Notes under the pieces: generated by a model | Database searches by the model: none | What the model was told of the DNA's origin: nothing | What the model saw: the letters and a program-made list of their open reading frames with translations, nothing else | Program-made: the position numbers and the translations under genes | In this document: piece after piece, positions 15,973-21,935 of the stretch | Numbering within the stretch: the stretch's first letter is position 1 | How the letters are laid out: the number at the start of each line of letters is the position of its first letter | Assembly (NCBI GenBank): GCA_964538615.1 | Contig: CAZIGK010000032.1 | Coordinates: 1 to 21,935, forward strand | Origin: CAZIGK01 sp964538615 | GTDB lineage: Bacteria; Pseudomonadota; Alphaproteobacteria; Rickettsiales; RI-342 | Direction: 5' to 3' | DNA: 21,935 nucleotides

Positions 15973-16335
15973 TTATCGGTTAACGTCTGTTGGGGCGGGA
16001 TGCAGCAATAACGCACCCAACCCCAGATCCTCGATCGCCTGTTGAACCGCGACAGAGGGAGAGCGCAAATGCCACCCTTTTCCCTCTGCCTGAGCCTGCT
16101 GCCGCCAGACCAGTAACAACTGCAGAACGGGCGTGGTCATGCGCTCTACCGCATCAGCCTGCACATCCACTTGCTTGTGCAAACCTTGCGCACTCACTGT
16201 CTGATAGAGCGTTTCCACCTGCGTGATATCGCACACCGCTGGCAGCGTTACATGATAGGCTGACTCTTCAGCCATAGAAGATGACGGTACGTTGCTGGCT
16301 TTCGGTTCACGTGATGTGTGTCTATTACCCGCCAT
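15973..16335 (-). CDS. STAS-domain protein with altered phosphorylation loop
   Basis: This 120-aa protein has a ~25-residue variable N-terminus and a STAS domain (about 27-115). The loop reads VERMTTPVLQLLLVW (63-77). In STAS proteins encoded next to cheY/cheA the usual pattern is VERIDT-x-x-LQLLL, so Asp is replaced by T67 while T68 holds the normal phospho-acceptor place. It could be a partner-switching antagonist, phosphorylated on Thr, or a non-phosphorylatable decoy. The start is uncertain: ATG at 16335 or at 16275, neither with a clear ribosome site. A promoter-like pair lies 30 bp before the first. It heads the cheYAW-receptor-RDB group, next to the HATPase-PP2C gene. Confidence 0.8.
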   Translation of the reverse strand: MAGNRHTSREPKASNVPSSSMAEESAYHVTLPAVCDITQVETLYQTVSAQGLHKQVDVQADAVERMTTPVLQLLLVWRQQAQAEGKGWHLRSPSVAVQQAIEDLGLGALLLHPAPTDVNR

Positions 16336-16364
16336 AAATGCACCATAAAGTAGTTTACATAAAA

Positions 16365-16392
16365 CTTATACAACCATCGAAAGATGAAGCAA
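16365..16392 (-). promoter_or_regulatory. Possible sigma-70 promoter for the che operon
   Basis: On the minus strand TTGCTT (16392-16387) and TATAAG (16370-16365) are 16 bp apart in an AT-rich 153-bp gap, placing a start site about 22 bp before the STAS gene. The match is fair, not strong. It would let the che genes be transcribed separately from the HATPase-REC-PP2C gene. I found no sigma-28 (TAAA / GCCGATAA) promoter here. Confidence 0.35.
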
Positions 16393-16488
16393 CTATTAAT
16401 TGCTTTGTTATATTTTTTGCACTTATTGGTTTATTGGCATGTGGGGGTGTAGAAGCGGACGAAAAGACTGTGAAGGAAGGCAAAACAA

Positions 16489-18396
16489 TCAGGCATTGAC
16501 ACTGATACAGAGAAGGGTCAGATCATCCCGCTGATAATCACCGCAGTGGCTACGATACGCTGTTTCAACCTGTGCAATAATCTGTTTTGCTGGTTGCCCC
16601 GCCAGAGGATGCACCATTTGCAACCAATAGCCCTCTTCCAGAAAATCGCCCTGATAACTGGCGGTTTCTATCAGGGCATCACTGTAGAGAAAGACACTTT
16701 CCCCCGCCCCCAGAGACACAGTGTGGCTTGCAAAGGATGCGTCCACCTGATGCCCCAGCACAAACCCCGTGCTGTCCAGCCATTCGCCCTGTTCTTTTCG
16801 ACTAATAAATGGCGGTGGAGAACCGGCTGCACTATAGGTGAGTTGCTGTTGTTGCCGGTCAAAAACCATGTAGAAGCAGGTGGCAAATTGTCCGATTGGC
16901 AAAAAACCCACCAGTTCGCGGTTCAACCGCTCCAGAAACAAGGCGGGTTGATCCGCATCCGGCAGATTTTGTATCATCGCGTGCAAACGAAAGGTGTTTA
17001 GTGCCGCGGAGACGTCATGTCCCGAAAAATCCGCCATGTAGAAGGCCAACGTATCCTCAGAAATCTCTCGTACCCCCCAGATATCCCCACCCAGACTATG
17101 CGAAGGGTGAAATGCGCTGGCAATGGATAAACCATAATGCGCTCCCAAAGCTGTCAGATGGTTCGCCGATGGCAACAGAGCCAATTGCATCTCACGCGAG
17201 GCCTGCAACTCGCGCTCCATACGGCGGTAATAACTGCGCATTTCTTCCAGTAAAAAGCGTTTTTCCAGATGCACCAGCGTACGCAAAATCAATTCTTCCC
17301 CATGAATGGGTTTGATAATCAGGTCTGTGGCTCCGGCACTAAACGCTTCCGCCCGTTCTTTGGGGGAATCCATAGCGGTTTGTACAATAATGGGAATATC
17401 AGCACTGGCTTCCAGCATCCGTGCCTGACGGCAATAAGCATAGCCATCCATGATCGGCATCACGAGATCCAGATACACAATATCCGGCTGCCACTCCCGT
17501 GTAATATCCAGTGCTTCCTGACCATTGGTGGCATAGCGGATATGCTGGAAACCCCGCTCTGCCAGAATACGCGTAATCAATAGCCGATTGAACTCGTGGT
17601 CATCAACCACCAGAATGCGGGTGCGCTGCAGATAACCGAATGTCAGGCAGTTATTTCCCCGTTGGTGCAAGCGCCGATAGGCGTCCTGAAGGCGGCGATG
17701 ATGCAGGGCGATGGTTCGCCCCTCATCTTCACAGCGTACGTCATCCATCAACTGCCGGGCAATGGCAAGTCCCTGGCCATGCATAGAGATGCCGGATATT
17801 TCTGTCTGCCGGCCGAGCATAAAGCCCCGCCCCTGATCGCTCACCCGTAGCCAGACCATCCCATCCTCGTCCTGTGTCAGAGAAAGGGTGACTGGCTGGC
17901 AGTAACAGGCAGGCCGTTGCAAGTGCTCTGTCACCAACTGCTGAAACTGCTCCATTTCCTCCATCGTGGTGTAGTCACTGACCAACCCTGCATTTCCATG
18001 CAAAAATGCATTGCATAGCACCTCGTGCAACGCCGTCAGCAAGGGGGATAAAAGTGACTGATCCACCATGGGAGGCAGCAACATGGCCAACAAACTCACC
18101 GTGACCTCGACAGTCGGCAAAATGCGGCTGTAACAGCGCACCATGGGTACAGGCCATGTGAGGTTGGTCGTATCTCCCGCTGGAATAAACTGTACCAGTA
18201 CATCGGCGTGTTGCAGGTAGACTTCCACCTGCTCAGCCGACAGGGGTTCTTCCACACTACCCGCGCATATTTCCAGTGCAAAAGTATGCGAGTCTAGTAT
18301 GTGCAGGCGTTGCGCCAGCGCATCGATCACTTCCCGCAATTGCGACGGCAGGGTTGGATAAGCCTGCTGCTCTGCCCAGAGATGTATGGCCTGCAT
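16489..18396 (-). CDS. HATPase-receiver-PP2C partner-switching regulator
   Basis: This 635-aa cytoplasmic protein carries opposing activities. Residues about 85-235 are an RsbW/SpoIIAB-like HATPase: N box HEVLCNAFLHGNAG (124-137), SDQGRGF (186-192), HGQGLAIARQL (206-216). Residues 258-380 are a receiver with D265/D266, phospho-acceptor D310 and K362. After a short coiled coil, about 400-635 is a SpoIIE/RsbU PP2C phosphatase with LGGDIW (435-440), ADFSGHD (455-461), YSDAL (571-575) and QRDDLTLL (622-629). The HATPase would phosphorylate a STAS protein and the phosphatase would reverse this, under receiver control; CheA is a plausible phosphodonor. In better-known relatives such as Pseudomonas HsbR, I recall receiver and phosphatase before the kinase, so the order is permuted. 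An eight-G ribosome site precedes the start. Confidence 0.9.
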   Translation of the reverse strand: MQAIHLWAEQQAYPTLPSQLREVIDALAQRLHILDSHTFALEICAGSVEEPLSAEQVEVYLQHADVLVQFIPAGDTTNLTWPVPMVRCYSRILPTVEVTVSLLAMLLPPMVDQSLLSPLLTALHEVLCNAFLHGNAGLVSDYTTMEEMEQFQQLVTEHLQRPACYCQPVTLSLTQDEDGMVWLRVSDQGRGFMLGRQTEISGISMHGQGLAIARQLMDDVRCEDEGRTIALHHRRLQDAYRRLHQRGNNCLTFGYLQRTRILVVDDHEFNRLLITRILAERGFQHIRYATNGQEALDITREWQPDIVYLDLVMPIMDGYAYCRQARMLEASADIPIIVQTAMDSPKERAEAFSAGATDLIIKPIHGEELILRTLVHLEKRFLLEEMRSYYRRMERELQASREMQLALLPSANHLTALGAHYGLSIASAFHPSHSLGGDIWGVREISEDTLAFYMADFSGHDVSAALNTFRLHAMIQNLPDADQPALFLERLNRELVGFLPIGQFATCFYMVFDRQQQQLTYSAAGSPPPFISRKEQGEWLDSTGFVLGHQVDASFASHTVSLGAGESVFLYSDALIETASYQGDFLEEGYWLQMVHPLAGQPAKQIIAQVETAYRSHCGDYQRDDLTLLCISVNA

Positions 18397-18401
18397 GGTT
18401 T

Positions 18402-18409
18402 CCCCCCCC
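18402..18409 (-). promoter_or_regulatory. Eight-G tract inside the ribosome binding site
   Basis: On the minus strand GAGGGGGGGGAAACC precedes the ATG at 18396, so the Shine-Dalgarno of the HATPase-REC-PP2C gene is a run of eight G five bases from the start codon. Such runs are prone to slippage; a gain or loss would shift spacing and could tune translation. The tract is seen directly; the regulatory idea is inference. Confidence 0.45.
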
Positions 18410-18488
18410 TCGCAATGCCGATCAGTTTATGCAGAGGATAATGCGATAATACCCCTTAAAGTTGTATTAAAGCCACAACCATGGATAG

Positions 18489-19181
18489 TTATTCCGGCAC
18501 AGGGTCACCATATCCCGCTTTTTCCAAGAGTGTCAGCATATGTGCAGGCACAGGGGCAGACACCTGAATGGGCGGCTTATGACCGGACAGTGGAATGACC
18601 AGCGAGCGGGCATGCAATTGCATGGGCAGGTTGGGTGCAGGGTCACGACTGGCATCCCCATAGACAGGATCCCCCACCAAGGGACACCCCAGTGCTTTGG
18701 CATGAACCCGTATCTGATGCGTACGTCCCGTGTGGGGACGAAACTCCACCCAGCTATAGCCATCCCCCTGCCCTAGCACCTGATACTCGGTCACCGAGGG
18801 CTGGCCATCTTCGGCAACTTCCATCCACCAGCCGCGCTTTTCATTGCGTTTTTTTAACGGCAAATCAAGGGTACCGTTTGCTTCCGCTGGAGCGCCCTGT
18901 ACCAGTGCCCAGTAGGTTTTTTTCACTTTCCCCTGCGCAAACAGGGTCCCCATTTTACGCAACGCCTTGCGGTGACGCCCCAACACCAAACAGCCACTGG
19001 TATCCCTGTCCAGCCGGTGCGCCAGATGCGGCAATCGGGGCAGCCCAAAACAAAGCTGGTGCAAATATTGCTCCAGATTTTCGCCTCCTTTGGGGCCAGC
19101 ATGCACGGGTATGCCCGCAGGCTTATCAATCACCAGAATTAATCCATCCCTGTAGAGTAGTCGCTCTTCCAGATTCAGCAT
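18489..19181 (-). CDS. RluA-family pseudouridine synthase
   Basis: This enzyme of about 230 aa isomerises uridine to pseudouridine in ribosomal or transfer RNA. The catalytic Asp is D58 in HLAHRLDRDTSGCLVLGR (52-69). The other RluA motifs are also present: LVIDKPAGIPVH near the N-terminus, KKTYWALVQG, and HTGRTHQIRVHAKALGCPLVGD near residue 160. No S4 domain precedes the catalytic domain, as in the shorter RluA/TruC-like members. The RNA site cannot be told. The frame opens with GTG at 19187, but ATG at 19181 has AGGTGA close upstream and is preferred. The gene is 92 bp upstream of the HATPase-REC-PP2C gene, same strand, and diverges from a Pho-box promoter. Confidence 0.9.
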   Translation of the reverse strand: MLNLEERLLYRDGLILVIDKPAGIPVHAGPKGGENLEQYLHQLCFGLPRLPHLAHRLDRDTSGCLVLGRHRKALRKMGTLFAQGKVKKTYWALVQGAPAEANGTLDLPLKKRNEKRGWWMEVAEDGQPSVTEYQVLGQGDGYSWVEFRPHTGRTHQIRVHAKALGCPLVGDPVYGDASRDPAPNLPMQLHARSLVIPLSGHKPPIQVSAPVPAHMLTLLEKAGYGDPVPE

Positions 19182-19214
19182 GCTCACCTATCCCGCTTTA
19201 CTTTTTATGCCCTA

Positions 19215-19250
19215 TTGTCATAAAACTGTAAGAACCATTAGGCATATTTA
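19215..19250 (+). promoter_or_regulatory. Pho box and -10 element for the small exported protein
   Basis: TTGTCATAAAACTGTAAG (19215-19232) matches the PhoB box consensus CTGTCATAWAWCTGTCAY at 15 of 18 positions, with 14 matches in a row to the E. coli pstS-type box. A -10-like CATATT/TATTTA follows 10-12 bp later (19243-19250), the spacing known for PhoB-dependent promoters where the box replaces the -35. It lies about 70 bp upstream of the ATG at 19303, in the 121-bp gap shared with the divergent pseudouridine synthase. Confidence 0.7.
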
Positions 19251-19302
19251 CTGCATCTTTCCTACTTCATTTTCGTGCGTAGATCACTTCAGGAGGTTTC
19301 AC

Positions 19303-19596
19303 ATGCTGTTTCTTCGTTCTCGTATGGCTGGTTTTTCTTTACTGGCTCTGGCTGCATTGGCTAGCACCCCTGCCAGCGCACTGGATGTCAATGCCACCCG
19401 CCACAAACTGTTGGAGCAAGCACGCCTGAAACAAGAGCAGGCACAGCAGGATGCCCTGACCGATGCACAACTGGACGGCCTGACCCCTGCCGCAGGTTCT
19501 GTCAACACGACCACGGAAGATACGGCTCAAAACGCAACCCCGAATGGCGCATCTACACAAACAGAACAATCAGCGGGTTCCGCCAGCAAAAAATAA
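19303..19596 (+). CDS. Small exported Gln/Ala/Thr-rich protein
   Basis: This 97-aa protein begins at 19303, six bases after a perfect AGGAGG; the longer upstream frame crosses the promoter and is rejected. Residues 1-27 form a Sec signal peptide (LFLRSR basic start, FSLLALAALAS core, cleavage after ASA). The mature ~70 residues are helical at first (HKLLEQARLKQEQAQQDALT) and then a low-complexity Thr/Asn/Ser/Ala/Gln tail ending SASKK. I recognise no family. The Pho box upstream predicts induction on phosphate starvation. The chemoreceptor gene starts 85 bp downstream on the same strand and could be partly co-transcribed. No cysteine is present in the mature part. Confidence 0.75.
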   Translation: MLFLRSRMAGFSLLALAALASTPASALDVNATRHKLLEQARLKQEQAQQDALTDAQLDGLTPAAGSVNTTTEDTAQNATPNGASTQTEQSAGSASKK

Positions 19597-19681
19597 CAGT
19601 ATTTACTGATATATTTTAACACGAAAGTAATCTTCAAGGCGCTAGCTTGGGATAGATAGTTCTATACACTGAGTACGCCCT

Positions 19682-21772
19682 ATGACATCCATTTTACAGC
19701 GCCTCTCCATTGGCGCACAGCTCTTCGTTCTGGTTATTTCGCTGGCACTGCCCATGGCTGTTGTGACATGGCTACTGGTCGGAGTCATTAATCAGAATAT
19801 TCAGTTTGCCGAACAGGAAAGGCTGGGCAATCAGCTACAAGCCAAGGTGATGGAGGCGTTGCATCATGTGCAGAAGCTGGAACTGGCCTTGCGTCATAAC
19901 GGAAGCCTACCCAGTGCGGTTAAGCAGGCAGATCAGGCTGTCTCTCTGCTTTTGAAGGCTCTGCCGGAGTACCGTGACGCGCTACAATTTACCACCAACG
20001 GTCTAAATACACGCAACCGTGGACATCTGGCACCGGAAACACTCCAGCGGGACTGGCAAGAATTGCGGGAAGCCTTGGCATCCAGTCCGACCGCACATCT
20101 CTCTGACTTACGCAGCTTCAGCGACAAACTCTATGGGGTTATCACCCATCTGGGGGATACATCCAACCTGATTTTAAATCCGGATCTGGATAGTTATTAC
20201 CTGATGGACGGAAGCTTGCTGGCCATTCCACAAGTGATGAAACAACAGCGCAGCCTGTCGGATCAATTAGCCCTTCTGCGCCATCAGGATACTGCCGCCC
20301 ATCGGCAGGATATCCTGTTCACCCTCTATACGCTCCGGCAGACGGATTTGCCGCGTGTTCGCGGCTCATTGGAAACGGCAATCAATGAAGATGCAAATTT
20401 CTATGGGGCTTTACCGGAACTGGAAGCACATCTTCTCCCCATACTGCAACAAACAGAAACCGACATGCAACGTTACATAGCGGCTCTGGAATCACGTCTG
20501 GCACGGGAAACATTGACCCTATCAGCACGTGATACAGAATCCTTGTCAGGTAGCATGGATCGTGCATTGGCCTTATGGCAACAGGTGTCCTTGGAATTGG
20601 AGCATGCACTGGTGGCGCGTATCCACGCCTATGAACAGGAACGGCAAATCAAGCTACTGACCGCTGTGTTTTGCCTGCTTGTAGGCGTGGTGCTGTTTGC
20701 CTTCATTGCGCGCTACATCCGCAGTGCGATTGTGCAAACCAGCCAACGGATGCAACGATTGGCAGATGGCGATAAGGAAAGCCCGATTCCCGGTGAAGAC
20801 GCAAGCAACGAGTTTGGCCGTATTGCCGCCGTGCTACGTTATTTCCGCGATGTGCTGGAACATAATGAATCCATGCAGAAAGAACAGCTTAAAGAGCAGG
20901 AAATGAAGCTGAAAAAGCAGGAAAAAGCGGCAGAATTGGTGACCGATTTTAATGCACAGATCAAAACCATTATCTCTCATGTACACAATGCATCTCAGGA
21001 ATTGCAGCATGATGCGCAATCCATGGAAAGCACAGCCAATGTTACGGAGCGTCAGTCTTCTTCTGTGACCGATTTATCCGGCTCTGCCAGCCAGAACGTA
21101 CAGGCCGTTGCTGCTGCTGTGGAAGAAATGTCTGCCTCTATTCATGAAATATCATCCAAAGTGAATCTGGCAACCGAAGCGGTGGATAAAGCCGTGGCAG
21201 ATGCGCGTACCGCCGATACCGTCAGTCAGCAACTCAGCAGCGTGACACAGAGTATTGGCGTTATTGTTACCACTATTCAGGATATTGCGAACCAGATTAA
21301 CCTACTGGCGCTGAATGCCACCATTGAAGCCGCACGCGCCGGAGAATATGGTAAAGGCTTTGCGGTGGTGGCATCGGAAGTGAAATCCCTCGCGCAGGAA
21401 ACCACCCGCGCTACCGAGGATATCGCCAGCCAAATTGAACAGATTAAAGGTATTGCCGCACAGGTTGTGCAGGTGATGGGCGCTATTCAGCATACCATTG
21501 GCAAAGTGAATGAACTTTCCGGCAGCATGGCGGCGGCCATTGAAGAGCAATCCAGCGTGACCAATGATATTTCCCGCAATATGCAATATGCTGCCAGTTC
21601 TGTGCAGGATATTCACCGTAACATGCAGGAAGTGCAGCAGGCGTCCGTGCAATCACGGGAAAAAAGCAACCATGTCGGTACTGCTGCCGGGCACTTACTG
21701 CAACAGGCAGAAGCATTGGGGCAGCAGGTCTCTGGCTTTTTGACCGAGCTGGATGCAACCCTGAAATCCTAG
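19682..21772 (+). CDS. Membrane chemoreceptor (MCP), large helical periplasmic sensor
   Basis: This 696-aa transmembrane chemoreceptor has TM1 at about 12-36 and TM2 at about 324-343. The ~285-residue periplasmic part between them is almost entirely helical and large enough for a bimodular helical bundle. It carries the motif NPDLDSYYLMD (166-176), seen in several receptors and kinases with unknown ligands. A HAMP domain (about 344-396), a charged coiled coil (398-418) and the kinase-control domain follow, with tip IANQINLLALNATIEAARAG (535-554). The tip and flanks (SGSASQNVQAVAAAVEEM) look alphaproteobacterial. There is no C-terminal pentapeptide. It is outside the che operon and on the other strand. 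The ribosome site is weak; the start is chosen because TM1 follows. Confidence 0.94.
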   Translation: MTSILQRLSIGAQLFVLVISLALPMAVVTWLLVGVINQNIQFAEQERLGNQLQAKVMEALHHVQKLELALRHNGSLPSAVKQADQAVSLLLKALPEYRDALQFTTNGLNTRNRGHLAPETLQRDWQELREALASSPTAHLSDLRSFSDKLYGVITHLGDTSNLILNPDLDSYYLMDGSLLAIPQVMKQQRSLSDQLALLRHQDTAAHRQDILFTLYTLRQTDLPRVRGSLETAINEDANFYGALPELEAHLLPILQQTETDMQRYIAALESRLARETLTLSARDTESLSGSMDRALALWQQVSLELEHALVARIHAYEQERQIKLLTAVFCLLVGVVLFAFIARYIRSAIVQTSQRMQRLADGDKESPIPGEDASNEFGRIAAVLRYFRDVLEHNESMQKEQLKEQEMKLKKQEKAAELVTDFNAQIKTIISHVHNASQELQHDAQSMESTANVTERQSSSVTDLSGSASQNVQAVAAAVEEMSASIHEISSKVNLATEAVDKAVADARTADTVSQQLSSVTQSIGVIVTTIQDIANQINLLALNATIEAARAGEYGKGFAVVASEVKSLAQETTRATEDIASQIEQIKGIAAQVVQVMGAIQHTIGKVNELSGSMAAAIEEQSSVTNDISRNMQYAASSVQDIHRNMQEVQQASVQSREKSNHVGTAAGHLLQQAEALGQQVSGFLTELDATLKS

Positions 21773-21795
21773 TAGCATCTGTCTGATACATAAGA

Positions 21796-21831
21796 AGAAG
21801 GGGTGAGATATTCAACCATCTCACCCCTTCT
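21796..21831 (+). terminator. Strong 14-bp hairpin after the chemoreceptor gene
   Basis: AGAAGGGGTGAGAT (21796-21809) and ATCTCACCCCTTCT (21818-21831) pair perfectly around an eight-base loop, 24 bp past the stop codon. No T-run follows, so it may be a bidirectional or factor-assisted terminator, or an mRNA-stabilising 3' hairpin. Confidence 0.6.
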
Positions 21832-21935
21832 GCTAGATAGCGTCACTAAATTCTACTATTACGTGCTGCAAATGGCAGTTCTACTACGCTGCTCATGTCA
21901 CGTACCACGATGTACGCTCACTCTGCTGCTCGCAA
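21832..21935. other. Gene-free right edge
   Basis: I see no gene, RNA or full repeat here. A small inverted repeat (CGTAC-CACGAT-GTACG) and repeated CTGCTG/TACTAC words give it a repetitive look, and it may be the edge of a longer repeat that continues beyond the window. Confidence 0.4.

Noticed and set aside
19180..19302. 41-codon upstream extension of the small exported protein
   Set aside because: It would put the Pho box and -10 inside the coding sequence and hide the signal peptide; the ATG at 19303 has a perfect AGGAGG.
19597..19681. Sigma-28 flagellar promoter before the membrane chemoreceptor
   Set aside because: GGGATAGA resembles GCCGATAA only loosely and no TAAA lies at the right distance, so the match is not better than chance.
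21840..21935. Reverse-complement copy of the left-end repeat, or an integron attC site
   Set aside because: Base-by-base comparison shows only similar short words, no alignment with 1-80 and no attC core sites or long imperfect stem.

Overview
The window looks like chromosomal DNA of a motile, Gram-negative proteobacterium of roughly 50-55% GC. The evidence is Sec signal peptides ending in AxA, clear AGGAGG-type ribosome sites, a complete CheA/W/Y/R/D/B pathway, a PhoB-like box and proteobacterial gene families. The second membrane chemoreceptor looks alphaproteobacterial and the soluble one more beta/gamma-like, so I do not name a genus. I see no phage, transposase, CRISPR array, tRNA or rRNA.

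Layout. Positions 1-325 are non-coding and built of short repeats: two copies of an ~80 bp unit, plus two perfect 8-bp hairpins. Next come a divergent pair of transporters, an AEC-type permease (minus) and an SLC13-type permease with two RCK_C domains (plus). Two exported paralogues with an OB-like domain (minus) follow, then a translationally coupled GNAT acetyltransferase and RimK-like ATP-grasp ligase (minus).

From 18396 down to 6877, eleven genes are read on the minus strand with mostly short gaps or overlaps. In order of transcription they are: a HATPase-REC-PP2C protein, a STAS protein, CheY, CheA, CheW, a soluble PAS-PAS chemoreceptor ending in a CheR-tether pentapeptide, CheR, CheD, CheB, a cytoplasmic MCP-like protein with a CheZ-like D-x-x-x-Q motif, and a second STAS protein. 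This is a full chemotaxis operon with a partner-switching module (kinase/phosphatase plus STAS antagonists) at its two ends. There is no separate cheZ, cheC or cheX gene in the window, so the MCP-like protein is a candidate CheY-P phosphatase.

The right end holds an RluA-family pseudouridine synthase (minus). Diverging from it is a small exported protein whose promoter carries a very good Pho box, followed by a large membrane chemoreceptor (plus), a strong 14-bp hairpin and about 100 bp without a gene.

The most interesting points are the CheZ-like motif in a receptor-like protein, the related acidic D-I-(D/E)-L-F tails on that protein and on CheD, the permuted kinase-receiver-phosphatase protein beside the che genes, and the Pho box next to a chemoreceptor.
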